Below are positions 8,748 to 17,101 of a stretch of 39,059 nt of DNA, piece after piece. Location: NCBI GenBank assembly GCA_964372165.1, contig CAYJPT010000004.1:1-39059 (forward strand), in the 5' to 3' direction. The number at the start of each line of letters is the position of its first letter. Within the stretch, counting starts at the first letter, position 1. The position numbers were made by a program, and so were the translations under genes. The notes below the pieces were generated by a model. That model saw only the letters and a list, made by a program, of their open reading frames with translations. It was not told where the DNA came from and did no database searches. This stretch comes from CAYJAD01 sp964372165. GTDB taxonomy: Bacteria; Desulfobacterota; Desulfovibrionia; Desulfovibrionales; Desulfovibrionaceae.

Positions 8748-9146
8748 ATGGAAAAAATTAGCATTAATACTAAGGCTCGTAGTGAATTTGTAGATATTAC
8801 CCAAATAGTAGAAAATTTACTTCAAACAAAGAGTGTTGAAAGTGGTGCTTTGTTACTTTATTGTCCGCATACTACTTGTGCTTTAACGGTAAATGAGGGC
8901 GCAGATCCTGACGTTGCACGGGACATGACAAATTTTTTTAATACTTTAGTTCCTAAAAATGGGCCATTTAGGCATGCTGAGGGTAATAGCGATGCTCATA
9001 TAAAAACAAGTATGCTTGGGCCGTCGCTTATGCTTATTATTGAAAATGGGCAAATACAACTTGGAACATGGCAACATATTTATTTATACGAGGGAGATGG
9101 CCCACGCAAAAGGCAAATTTGGGCGCAATTTCTTGCAGCATTTTAA
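8748..9146 (+). CDS. YjbQ family protein (UPF0047)
   Basis: Small single-domain protein of 132 aa with the diagnostic family blocks CPHTTCALTVNEGADPDV (residues 44-61), HAEGNSDAHIKTSMLGPS (76-93) and LGTWQHIYLYEGDGPRKR near the end. The three conserved histidines are thought to hold a metal. E. coli YjbQ shows weak thiamine-phosphate synthase activity and complements a thiE mutant, but the physiological role of the family is not settled. The gene is divergent from selB, with 105 bp between the two starts. The ribosome site is modest (GGTAGG about 9 nt upstream). Confidence 0.9.
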   Translation: MEKISINTKARSEFVDITQIVENLLQTKSVESGALLLYCPHTTCALTVNEGADPDVARDMTNFFNTLVPKNGPFRHAEGNSDAHIKTSMLGPSLMLIIENGQIQLGTWQHIYLYEGDGPRKRQIWAQFLAAF

Positions 9147-9330
9147 GACAATAGATATTTATCAAACTGATATGGGATAATTTTGCTGTTAATGAAATTT
9201 TATTTTTGTAAATAGACATTTTTTTAAAAAGAATTAAGTTATAATATACAGTATTAGTACCTAATAAACATAAAAATTAAAGTAGTACAGCTTTTAAGGC
9301 ATCACATTTATAGTATGGTTGGTATATCAA

Positions 9331-10458
9331 ATGAATAATATCGGTAAATTTACGATTAGGGCAAATGACGGTGCAGCACGCCTTGGCACATTATCTACAG
9401 CTCATGGTGACATACAAACGCCTATTTTCATGCCTGTGGGGACAGTTGCCTCGGTAAAGGCCATAGCACCTGATGATTTACATAATATCGGTGCAGAAAT
9501 TATTTTAGGCAATACCTACCATCTTTATTTACGCCCTGGTGATGAGCTTGTAGCAAGGCGTGGCGGTTTGCATGAGTTTTCTGCATGGCAGCGTCCCATT
9601 CTAACGGATAGCGGAGGCTTTCAGGTTTTTAGCTTAAGTTCTTTACGTAAAATTTGTGAAGATGGGGTGGAATTTCGCTCACATCTTGATGGTTCAAAAC
9701 ATATGTTTACTCCTGAAAGTGTTGTTAAAATACAGCGTAATCTCAACTCAGATATAATGATGGTTTTGGATGAATGTGTGCCCTATGGTGCTGATTACAA
9801 CTATACAGAAAAATCCCTTGCTTTGACAACACGTTGGGCAAAACGAGCAAGAGTAGCTTATCCTGTTGGTACGGGACAGAATTTATTGTTTGCCATAACC
9901 CAAGGTGGATTTTTTAAGGATTTGCGTACACGATCAGTGGAGGAATTGTGCGGTCTTGACTTTGATGGTTTTGCCATTGGTGGGCTTTCCGTTGGTGAAA
10001 GCAAGGCTGAAATGATGGAATTTTTATATCACACAGCACCACTTTTACCTGTGCATAAGCCACGTTATCTTATGGGCGTTGGCACACCACTTGATATTAT
10101 AAATGGAATTGCAGCCGGTATTGATATGTTTGATTGTGTAATGCCAACACGTAATGCCCGCAATGGCACACTATATACCTCCATTGGTAAGGTAAATATT
10201 AAACGCAAAGAATTTGCAGAAGATGATGGTCCCTTGGATCCAACTTGTAATTGTTATACTTGCCGTACATTTAGTCGTGCGTATTTAAGGCATTTATTTG
10301 TGAGTAAGGAAATTTTGTCTTTTAGATTAAACTCATTGCATAATTTGACATACTATTTGGATTTAGTGCGCAATGCTCGCAAAGCCATTGAGCAGAAGAA
10401 ATTTATGGAGTTTAAGGCTGATATTGAGAGTATATATCCGCAAGAGGTCATAGTATGA
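9331..10458 (+). CDS. tgt: Queuine tRNA-guanine transglycosylase
   Basis: Enzyme of 375 aa that exchanges guanine-34 for preQ1 in the anticodon of tRNAs for Asp, Asn, His and Tyr. Visible family signatures are LGNTYHLYLRPG, TDSGGFQVFSL (with the general acid/base Asp), GLSVGESKAEM, MGVGTP, and DMFDCVMPTRNARNG, which carries the nucleophilic Asp. The zinc site is CNCYTC followed by a His in LRHLF. The ATG at 9331 gives the usual family N-terminus; a TTG four codons upstream is possible and neither has a good ribosome site. The stop overlaps the start of the following membrane protein gene (ATGA), so they are translationally coupled. This is a housekeeping gene heading an unusual operon. Confidence 0.95.
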   Translation: MNNIGKFTIRANDGAARLGTLSTAHGDIQTPIFMPVGTVASVKAIAPDDLHNIGAEIILGNTYHLYLRPGDELVARRGGLHEFSAWQRPILTDSGGFQVFSLSSLRKICEDGVEFRSHLDGSKHMFTPESVVKIQRNLNSDIMMVLDECVPYGADYNYTEKSLALTTRWAKRARVAYPVGTGQNLLFAITQGGFFKDLRTRSVEELCGLDFDGFAIGGLSVGESKAEMMEFLYHTAPLLPVHKPRYLMGVGTPLDIINGIAAGIDMFDCVMPTRNARNGTLYTSIGKVNIKRKEFAEDDGPLDPTCNCYTCRTFSRAYLRHLFVSKEILSFRLNSLHNLTYYLDLVRNARKAIEQKKFMEFKADIESIYPQEVIV

Positions 10459-11573
10459 GTGAGCAAAATTTATCTTTGCCTGCTGATGATATAGCAAGCT
10501 TGGTGCAAGATGTCTCAAGTAGTATACCAAAATTGCCTGATGAACAAAGCTTACAAGGCTGTGCTTTTGATTTGCGAAGAGTGCTTATTTCAAAGGCTGT
10601 TCAAAATGTTTTGCAAGATGATAAATTGCAAAATGATTTAGCCTCCCAACATTCTTTTAGCGAGGCAATTTTTGATGCAGACTTTTTAGAAGATATATTC
10701 CGCACTGCTTTGCCACCTATGCAAACGCCTACTTTACGTCGTGTATCACAATTTTCGGCTTGGCGTGGTGCATTGCTTGCTGTACTTGGTTTGTTATGTG
10801 GTGCAGCTTTGGGGCAAGGTCTTACAGGTTTGCCAGAAGCTGGTCTTGCTTCTGGTATGGTGTTGTTTTGCGGTATTTTAGGTATGATTTCCACGCTTTG
10901 GTTTTCAGAATATATTTTAGCTGCTGCCAAGGCAGATAATATTGTTTTGCCTTGGGGTACTTATACCTTTGCAAGGGCACGTAAAATAACAATAATGTCA
11001 TGGTTTGCCATATTGGTTTTAGCTATTGTACGAGATTTTTTTGGCGGTCGTTTAGCTTTGTTACATTTACTTGAGTCACTAAGTGCACTGCTAAATGATG
11101 GCAATGTTTTACCGTTTTTTACCAATATTTATGGTATACTCTTTTTTGCTGGTGCAGTGGGACTTTTAATAAAACGCCCTATGGTGTTTGATAGAGATGA
11201 CTTTGTGCAAAAGTTAGAAGTTGCGGCCAAGAATTGGTGGAGCGGTGCACAACTTGCAGCAAAACTTTTGGTTGAAAATAAGGCCTTAAAAGATAACGAT
11301 ATGCGTGAACAATGGCAAAAGGTGGGGCGTGATATTTATTCATTTGCGGGGGAATTACCCACAGCACAAAAGCAGTGGCTCACGGAGAGATTACGCAAAC
11401 TTGGCTTAGAGGCAGCACATGCTAAGCAAGCACTAACTTGGCATCAGGATATGCTTGAGCATTACGTTCCACTTGGACATATTGATAGTGGTGATGCCTG
11501 TTATGTTGATGAACCGCCGATATTAGAACATGATGTGGTGGTGCGTAAAGGTACTGTACGTAAGGTTAGATAA
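10455..11573 (+). CDS. Four-helix membrane protein, unknown function, operon with Hsp70-like gene
   Basis: Protein of 372 aa that I do not recognise. Residues 1-100 are soluble, acidic and probably helical. Four hydrophobic segments follow at about 104-121, 130-152, 178-193 and 218-239, the first pair rich in Gly and Ala. The C-terminal 130 residues are soluble and charged, with Trp-rich helices (NWWSGAQLAAKLL, REQWQKVGRDIYSFAGELP). No catalytic motif stands out. Start ATG overlaps the tgt stop by 4 bp and has AGAGG upstream. The next gene, an Hsp70-like ATPase, begins 37 bp later. The tight arrangement suggests this protein anchors or is handled by the Hsp70-like protein at the inner membrane; that link is inference. 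Confidence 0.7.
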   Translation: MSEQNLSLPADDIASLVQDVSSSIPKLPDEQSLQGCAFDLRRVLISKAVQNVLQDDKLQNDLASQHSFSEAIFDADFLEDIFRTALPPMQTPTLRRVSQFSAWRGALLAVLGLLCGAALGQGLTGLPEAGLASGMVLFCGILGMISTLWFSEYILAAAKADNIVLPWGTYTFARARKITIMSWFAILVLAIVRDFFGGRLALLHLLESLSALLNDGNVLPFFTNIYGILFFAGAVGLLIKRPMVFDRDDFVQKLEVAAKNWWSGAQLAAKLLVENKALKDNDMREQWQKVGRDIYSFAGELPTAQKQWLTERLRKLGLEAAHAKQALTWHQDMLEHYVPLGHIDSGDACYVDEPPILEHDVVVRKGTVRKVR

Positions 11574-11610
11574 TTACACTGTTTTTAATGTTTCATCTTA
11601 GGGATTTTAT

Positions 11611-13626
11611 ATGCGCGTAACAGCAATAGATTTAGGCACAAGCAATACTTGCATAGCCATTTGTGATGCAGATAAGGTTAGTATTCTTAAACCTGAGGGC
11701 TGGCATAATGCTGCTCTTGGCGGTGCTATACCTACCTTGGTGCTTTATAAAAATAATGAAGCCTTCTTAATTGGGGCTGCTGCTGAATATGAATTTGGAG
11801 AAGCCAAGGAAGAAGAGCGCAAAAGCTATAGTCTACAAGGTCAATTTAAGCCTGATATTGCCGTGCAAGAAGATGCAAAGGGCTTTATGCTTGACTTCTT
11901 ACGTCTTTTGCGTTCACGAGTGACACCCAAGGGCAATATTTTTGTTGGCATACCCTCGCAGGCTGAAAATCACTATCAACAAATTTTGCGCATGTGCCTT
12001 AAAGAAACTGGCTGGGAGGGGGCACAATTTTTGCGTGAACCTGTGGGCGCAGTTTTGCATTATATTGCCAAGGGTGTGTTACCACCATCATTAGCGGCAC
12101 GTGGGGTGCTGACTGTAGATTTTGGCGGCGGCACATGTGATCTTGCATATTTGCGTCGTGCTGATGTGGTTGGGCGACATGGTGACATGTTGTATGGCGG
12201 ACGGCTCTTTGATGATCTTTTTTATCAAGTATTACTTGAATATAATCCAGGTCTTAAAGAGCGTTTAGTCAAAGAAAATAATGATTACTATGTGCATTGG
12301 GTAGCTTGCCGCAGAGCAAAAGAAGAATTCTCCGCTGCCATGCAAGAAGATAGGACTAAAAGTGTCACTGTGCGCGTGCGTTGGAGTTATTTTGATGGTC
12401 AATCTGTACAAGAATTTGCAGCATATATTACTGACTTTACATGGGAAAATTTTTTAGAACGGGCTGGTAATTATATGGCTTCGGCAGGTTTTTTAAGTAC
12501 CTTAATTGAGCATGGGCAAAGAGCTGGACTTTCTGCCCGTGGTATAGGCTTACTTGAGGGTAAGCATGTTGATCTTATTTCTTGGTTTGAAGATATTTTG
12601 CATGAAACTTTAACATCTGCCAGACAAGAAAAACTTTCTCCTCTTGCAGATATGCCTATGGTTTTGTTGACTGGTGGCAGTAGCTCTTGGCCTTTTGTGC
12701 AAGATATTGTGCGCCAAACCTTAGGTGGTAGGACCAAATTACTATTTGGTGATGAACCATATGCAGATATTGCCAAAGGCCTTGCCCAATACACTATGCT
12801 GGCTTCACATTTAAGTGAGGGGCGTGCTGCCTTGCAACAAGAGCTACCAAGTTTTATGGAGGAGCGTATAAGGCGTAAAGTTATTCATAAAACATTAGCC
12901 CAAGGTTCTGAGCTATTGTTAAGTGAATTGGGCGACTTTTTACGACAGGTAATACTTTTACCAGAATTTAGGCGTTATAGAGAAAATGGTGGCGCTGTTG
13001 TAAAACTTATGGAGGGTATAGCTTTAGCCTTAATTAAGGACGAACAACGTGTGCGTAGCTTGCTTGATGATGCCATGGGGCGTATGGGGCGTAAAATTGT
13101 TGATGCCTGCAGAGCAGAACTTAAAGAATGGTTTAAAGAAAAGGGCATTCCTGTTGTGCCGGAGCGATTGGAACAAACTTGGCTGGCACTTGAAATGGAT
13201 GACTTTATAACTCGCATGGCTGAAGAGCTTGGCAAGGCGACTTTATCACAAGATCGCAATTCAGCAGAGCTTGCCACCATGATTGCCGGCCCAAGCCTTG
13301 CGGCCCTTGCAGCATCTGGTGCTCCTCTTACTGCTATGAGTATTGGCATTGGTGGTTTAGTATTAATGAAAGTATTTAAATTAGACCGCTGGGTTGTAGA
13401 AAAGGTGCTTTATGTGCCCATACCTTCACTTTTGCGTAAGCGTTTGTTTAGTGAATCTCGTCTTGACAAATTATGCGCCGAACAAATCAATGCCTTTGGT
13501 AAGGACTTTAAAAAACATATTTTAGAGCAATGGAAAACTTCTGAGGGGCGGGTATTGGCAGAGGCAGCTCGTGTGGCTGGTGAAGAAATAGATGCTTTGG
13601 ATATATTAAATATTACACCAGCGTAA
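11611..13626 (+). CDS. Divergent Hsp70-like ATPase with hydrophobic C-terminal region
   Basis: Protein of 671 aa. The N-terminal about 400 residues are an actin/Hsp70-type nucleotide-binding domain: phosphate-1 motif AIDLGTSNTCIAI (5-17), phosphate-2 motif TVDFGGGTCDLAYL (about 168-181) and adenosine motif MVLLTGGSSSWPF (350-362). After that it departs from DnaK: there is no recognisable beta-sandwich substrate-binding domain. Residues about 400-555 are charged and helical, and about 558-591 form a Gly/Ala-rich hydrophobic stretch (SLAALAASGAPL, MSIGIGGLVLMK) that could insert in or lie on a membrane. AGGGA precedes the ATG. Neighbours are tgt and the four-helix membrane protein; no DnaJ or GrpE is nearby. 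It is probably a specialised chaperone-like or cytoskeletal ATPase acting with the membrane protein. Function unknown. Confidence 0.8.
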   Translation: MRVTAIDLGTSNTCIAICDADKVSILKPEGWHNAALGGAIPTLVLYKNNEAFLIGAAAEYEFGEAKEEERKSYSLQGQFKPDIAVQEDAKGFMLDFLRLLRSRVTPKGNIFVGIPSQAENHYQQILRMCLKETGWEGAQFLREPVGAVLHYIAKGVLPPSLAARGVLTVDFGGGTCDLAYLRRADVVGRHGDMLYGGRLFDDLFYQVLLEYNPGLKERLVKENNDYYVHWVACRRAKEEFSAAMQEDRTKSVTVRVRWSYFDGQSVQEFAAYITDFTWENFLERAGNYMASAGFLSTLIEHGQRAGLSARGIGLLEGKHVDLISWFEDILHETLTSARQEKLSPLADMPMVLLTGGSSSWPFVQDIVRQTLGGRTKLLFGDEPYADIAKGLAQYTMLASHLSEGRAALQQELPSFMEERIRRKVIHKTLAQGSELLLSELGDFLRQVILLPEFRRYRENGGAVVKLMEGIALALIKDEQRVRSLLDDAMGRMGRKIVDACRAELKEWFKEKGIPVVPERLEQTWLALEMDDFITRMAEELGKATLSQDRNSAELATMIAGPSLAALAASGAPLTAMSIGIGGLVLMKVFKLDRWVVEKVLYVPIPSLLRKRLFSESRLDKLCAEQINAFGKDFKKHILEQWKTSEGRVLAEAARVAGEEIDALDILNITPA

Positions 13627-13646
13627 GTGTAATTTTTTTTATGCGT

Positions 13647-13760
13647 AAGGAAATGCTGATTTATTCTGCTTGTAGAATAAATCAGAAAGGCACAATGGCC
13701 TACTTTGTACGGAAACGCACGATATGTTTTTTGACTTGTTGATTTAACCAGCGTTTCCTT
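13647..13760 (-). repeat. Family A repeat, internally deleted copy (A1)
   Basis: Its minus strand aligns with the full family A copies at 27414 and 38638: AAGGAAACGCTGG end, an AAATCAACAAGTCAAAAAAC segment, CAAAGTAGGC, then directly GTGCCTTTCTGATTTATTC and the closing AATCAGCATTTCCTT. About 75 bp of the middle is missing, and the gap falls between two GTGCCT words, as expected from deletion across a short direct repeat. The two outer ends are inverted repeats of each other (14 of 17 positions). Flanking bases are GTAA on the left and TTAA on the right. Confidence 0.8.
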
Positions 13761-13770
13761 AACATAAATC

Positions 13771-13980
13771 AAGGGTCCTGCACAATTATTTTTTAGTTCT
13801 ATTTTTATGCTTTTGCAGTAAATTTGCATTTATTTAAAAATCTACTTGTGCAGGACAAAAGCCTCAAAAATCAATCATTTAACGGCGAAGCAAAGCTCCA
13901 CCTATTCTTGATTTTTGGTCGCATTGGCTATCGTCAACGCTCCAAAAGACTACACACAATGAATTATGCAGGAGTCTTAA
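13771..13980. repeat. Family B repeat element (B1)
   Basis: About 210 bp, bounded by GGGTCCTGCACAATTATT on the left and GAATTATGCAGGAGTCTT on the right, which are imperfect inverted repeats of each other. Inside are a further inverted pair (GTCCTGCACAA at about 13775 and TTGTGCAGGAC at about 13845) and AAAAATCAA/TTGATTTTT around a GCGAAGCAAAGCTCC core. The second half aligns with the element at 22043-22310, which has about 63 bp extra before the core. It lies ten bases from family A copy A1. Together they fill most of the gap 13627-14163, which contains no gene. Confidence 0.8.
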
Positions 13981-14045
13981 ATCAAAATTATTTAGCTCAT
14001 TTTTTGTTTTTGATTGTAATGGTATTGCCAATGCTTTACATTACA

Positions 14046-14119
14046 AAGACCTTGCACAATGGTTGCGCAAGGTCTTGAAACTAAGCCCTTATTTCATTAA
14101 ATTTAGACTGAAATAGGGC
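14046..14119 (-). terminator. Two terminator-like hairpins after the NTF2-like gene
   Basis: Hairpin one, 14046-14076, pairs AAGACCTTGC with GCAAGGTCTT around a 9-11 nt loop. Hairpin two, 14085-14119, pairs GCCCTTATTTCA with TGAAATAGGGC with one bulged T. Hairpin two is the first met by transcription of the minus-strand gene ending at 14164 and is followed by a weak T-run on that strand. Neither has a strong U-tract, so the terminator call is moderate. Confidence 0.5.
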
Positions 14120-14163
14120 ACTTATTTGTAGTTGAATATTTAGTTAACATAAAATTATTCAAA

Positions 14164-14685
14164 CTATATGACTTGACTTGTGTCAGCTAAGAAAGACATT
14201 TCACGATAGGCATTCCATTTGCCATTTTCTTTTACAACTTCATATACTACTTTCATGGTGATTTCAGATTCTTTTTCTGTCGCCATGTCACTGATTAAAA
14301 GTTTTTGAGTGCTTGTTACAAAGCCTAAGTTATCGTCAATTTTATTAACAACCAAATCTGTGGCTGTGAAATCCATTATTTTATGTTTATTGAAAAATGT
14401 TTTGAGTTCTTTTTCTCGCTCAGCTTTTGAAGTTACAACTTTGTTGGAATTGCCATTAAACCAAATTACTGGCATATTATCAGTAAATAATTCTAATACT
14501 TTACCTGGCTTATTTGATTTCCATGCTTTTGCCATATCATTATTCATAAAGGCGGCAATGGCTTGCTCATCAGGTGACATGCCAGTGGTTTTATGCTTAT
14601 GGGCATGCTCGGTGGCATGAACAAAACCGACAAATCCCAGGCTTAAAAATAAACAACAAACTGTTTTTATAAGAAAATGTTTCAT
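14164..14685 (-). CDS. Secreted NTF2/SnoaL-like domain protein
   Basis: Exported protein of 173 aa. The ATG at 14685 is chosen for its GGAGAG ribosome site and for the signal peptide it starts (MKHFLIKTVCCLFLSLGFVGFVHATE, with two cysteines inside the hydrophobic core); the frame stays open further upstream. A His/Lys-rich linker (HAHKHKTT) follows. The mature part, about residues 38-168, has the layout of an NTF2-like cone: helices (EQAIAAFMNNDMAKAWKS), PVIWFN, FTATDLVVNKIDDNLGFVTSTQ, and a final MKVVYEVVKENGKWNAYREM strand pair. This is a DUF4440/SnoaL-type pattern. The pocket residues are not diagnostic, so a ligand or reaction cannot be named. It follows larE on the same strand after about 220 bp and may have its own promoter. 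Confidence 0.65.
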   Translation of the reverse strand: MKHFLIKTVCCLFLSLGFVGFVHATEHAHKHKTTGMSPDEQAIAAFMNNDMAKAWKSNKPGKVLELFTDNMPVIWFNGNSNKVVTSKAEREKELKTFFNKHKIMDFTATDLVVNKIDDNLGFVTSTQKLLISDMATEKESEITMKVVYEVVKENGKWNAYREMSFLADTSQVI

Positions 14686-14906
14686 AGTATCTCTCCGAAT
14701 TATAAGTTTTAGATTTTCTTTTTGTATATAAACACAAACAAATGAAAACGCTTGATTATAAAATAAACCAGCACATAACATGCTGTCAATTTTAAATAAA
14801 ATTATTGATAGTGCTAAGCGAAATCATATAATTGTATTGATAGCTATAAGAAGGATGTGATTTTGGAGTAATTGTTGGCAAAAAATAAATGATTTTTTAG
14901 TGATTT

Positions 14907-15677
14907 TTAAGATTTTTCTTTTGCATTATCAAAAAAACCACTGATACTATTTGATATATGTATTTTAGCCTGTGTGAAGCCATGCTTTGTTAAAATGCTA
15001 TTAATGACCTTTTCTTGTACATTATGCGCTAAGCTTTGCAACATTGGCTCAGGGCAAAGGCGCAGCCTAAAGTCAGTTAGCCCAGCTTGTTCAAGTTCGT
15101 ATTCAGCTTTGGCAATGCGGGATAGTGTTATAGCGTTTGGATTTAAGCCATATGCCAAGCGTGTAAGCAAACATGGCTTAGCCTTTTGCTCTGTATTGTC
15201 TAGGCCATATTGCAAACCAAGGCTGCGTATAGTTTTTTTATCTAACTTACAACTGGCAAGGGGTGAGATGATGTTTAATTCGTCAAGGGCCTTTAAGCCG
15301 GGGCGGTGGCTTTGCATGTCATCTGCGTTACTACCATCACATAGATTAAGATTATTTTGTAAAGCTATGGCATGAAAAATACTAAATAAATGTTTCTTGC
15401 AAAAGTAACAACGTGTGGGACTGTTATTTTTTACCTGATCAATTTCAAGTACGTTGATATTGATGCATTCAATTGCAATATTATGCTGCATTGCCCATGC
15501 TTTGGCATAGGCACTTTCTTGTGGCGGCATGTGCACGCCAACAGCATGTAATAGTAAAGTTTTGCATTTTGCAAGCTTTGCGGCATAGGCTAAAAACCTG
15601 CTATCTAAGCCGCCAGAAAAGGCTATGGCCAATGGCTCATGCTTTTTCAAAAACAATTGCAATTTTTCCCAAGACAT
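14907..15677 (-). CDS. larE: LarE-type ATP-dependent sulfur transferase
   Basis: PP-loop pyrophosphatase family enzyme of 256 aa that inserts sulfur into the nickel-pincer nucleotide precursor for lactate racemase. The PP-loop is SGGLDS (residues 21-26). Three cysteines typical of the family are present: Cys90 and Cys93 in SPTRCYFCKKHLF and Cys169 in KPCLLTRLAYG. LarE proteins use either one sacrificial cysteine or three cysteines binding an iron-sulfur cluster, and the three-cysteine layout here suggests the second type; that is inference. I start it at the ATG at 15677, 4 nt after the hisF stop; the open frame begins 26 codons earlier but overlaps hisF. It forms a minus-strand operon hisH-hisF-larE. 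larB, its pathway partner, is 6.6 kb away at 22326. Confidence 0.85.
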   Translation of the reverse strand: MSWEKLQLFLKKHEPLAIAFSGGLDSRFLAYAAKLAKCKTLLLHAVGVHMPPQESAYAKAWAMQHNIAIECININVLEIDQVKNNSPTRCYFCKKHLFSIFHAIALQNNLNLCDGSNADDMQSHRPGLKALDELNIISPLASCKLDKKTIRSLGLQYGLDNTEQKAKPCLLTRLAYGLNPNAITLSRIAKAEYELEQAGLTDFRLRLCPEPMLQSLAHNVQEKVINSILTKHGFTQAKIHISNSISGFFDNAKEKS

Positions 15678-15681
15678 ATTT

Positions 15682-16461
15682 TTACCAAGTAAGACGCACT
15701 TTTGCCCCAAGCTTTGACATATGCTCTTTACATTCTTTGATGCTATATTGCCCATAATGCACTATGGATGCAATAAGAGCAGCTGACGCTTTGCCTTGGC
15801 TTACTGCATCATACATATGTGTTGGGTTTCCAGCACCACCAGAAGCTATAATTGGAATTTGTACAGCTTCGCTTATGGTGCGAGTAAGGTTAAGTTCATA
15901 GCCATCACGTGTGCCATCAGCATCAATAGAATTAACGCATAATTCCCCAGCGCCAAGCTCAGCACATTTAATAGCCCATGCTATGGCATCAAGCCCCATA
16001 TGTTTGCGTCCACCGTGAATTACTATCTCATATCCTGAGGGTATATCATCTGTTTTTTCAACTTGCTTTACATCCATACCCACTACAATAGCTTGCGAAC
16101 CAAAGGCCGCTGCCCCTTGACTTATAAGCTCTGGATTTGTAACAGCGGCAGAATTAATAGATATTTTTTCTGCACCGGCAATTAGTACAGCGCGCATATC
16201 TTCTACGGTGGATATGCCACCACCAACACTAAAGGGGATAAAAATTTGTGCCGCTACATTTTTAACTACGTCTAAAAAAATACCACGATTTTCATGCGAA
16301 GCCGTAATGTCATAAAAAACAATTTCATCAGCGCCTTGCTCATAATATTTACGTGCAGTTTCTACAGGGTCGCCTATGTCGACGTTTCCTTGAAAGCGTA
16401 CTCCTTTAGTTAGTTGACCATTGCGTACGTCAAGGCATGGGATAATACGCTTACTAAGCAT
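15682..16461 (-). CDS. hisF: Imidazole glycerol phosphate synthase subunit HisF
   Basis: Cyclase subunit (259 aa, standard length) of histidine biosynthesis; it uses ammonia from HisH to turn PRFAR into imidazole glycerol phosphate and AICAR. It is a TIM barrel starting RIIPCLDVRNGQ, with the catalytic Asp in CLDV, the phosphate-binding FSVGGGI, a second catalytic Asp in VVGMDVKQ (most HisF have AIDAK here), HGGRKHMGLDA and IASGGAG. The ATG at 16461 has GGAGG at good spacing and overlaps the end of hisH by 8 bp, so the two subunits are translationally coupled. WbuZ-like sugar-modification paralogs exist, but this sequence follows the histidine-pathway pattern closely. Confidence 0.93.
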   Translation of the reverse strand: MLSKRIIPCLDVRNGQLTKGVRFQGNVDIGDPVETARKYYEQGADEIVFYDITASHENRGIFLDVVKNVAAQIFIPFSVGGGISTVEDMRAVLIAGAEKISINSAAVTNPELISQGAAAFGSQAIVVGMDVKQVEKTDDIPSGYEIVIHGGRKHMGLDAIAWAIKCAELGAGELCVNSIDADGTRDGYELNLTRTISEAVQIPIIASGGAGNPTHMYDAVSQGKASAALIASIVHYGQYSIKECKEHMSKLGAKVRLTW

Positions 16462-17101
16462 TGTGTCCTCCGTGCAGAGTAGAGCAGTAGTTGGCAAAGT
16501 TTTGTAGAATTTTTAATCCAGGCGTACCACTTTTTTCTAAGTGAAATTGAATGGCCCAAAGTCCATCATAACCGTACACACTACAAAATTCTTGGCCATA
16601 ATTAGTTGTAGCAATAATATATTGATCACTTGGTTTTACAAAATAGCTGTGTACAAAATAAAATTCAGCATCAGGGGCAACGCCTTCAAATAATAAACAA
16701 TCTTTTTTGTGTGTTAGACTATTCCAACCCATATGCGGAATACGAATTGCTGTACCGTCTTCGTCTTGTAAATCTTTTGAAAATTGCACACATTCACCGG
16801 ATATAATCCCCAAAGTTGGGGTGGAATTTTCAGAACTTTTTTCAAGCAATATTTGACAGCCAAGACAAATACCCAATAAAGGTTTTTTTTGCTTAACAAG
16901 ATTTTTTAATAAGGTATCAAGTCCCTTGCTTTGCAGGTGTTGCATAGCTTGTCCAGCAGCACCAACACCAGGAAAGATAATACCGTAAGCATTATTTAAC
17001 TCTTCAGCATCGGAGGTAATAATACTTTCAATTCCAAGGTGTTGTAGCGCTCGTTGCACACTAGTTTGATTGCCTGCTTCATAATCAACAATTGCTAACA
17101 T
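16454..17101 (-). CDS. hisH: Imidazole glycerol phosphate synthase glutaminase subunit HisH
   Basis: Class I glutamine amidotransferase of 215 aa that feeds ammonia to HisF. The nucleophile is Cys79 in GICLGCQ, and the His/Glu of the triad are His187 and Glu189 in AIQFHLEKSG. Two departures from the common pattern are visible: Cys82 where Met is usual (GICLGMQ), and Leu in place of the nearly invariant Pro in FHPEKS. IPHMGWN and YFVHSYFV match the family. The ATG at 17101 (MLAIVDYEAGN) is preceded by GAGG; the frame extends 14 codons upstream without a ribosome site. It is the first gene of the hisH-hisF-larE operon and is divergent from bacterioferritin. Confidence 0.92.
   Translation of the reverse strand: MLAIVDYEAGNQTSVQRALQHLGIESIITSDAEELNNAYGIIFPGVGAAGQAMQHLQSKGLDTLLKNLVKQKKPLLGICLGCQILLEKSSENSTPTLGIISGECVQFSKDLQDEDGTAIRIPHMGWNSLTHKKDCLLFEGVAPDAEFYFVHSYFVKPSDQYIIATTNYGQEFCSVYGYDGLWAIQFHLEKSGTPGLKILQNFANYCSTLHGGHNA

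Noticed and set aside
13410..13829. A 139-aa minus-strand frame over the end of the Hsp70-like gene
   Set aside because: It runs antisense to a well-supported gene and through repeats A1 and B1.
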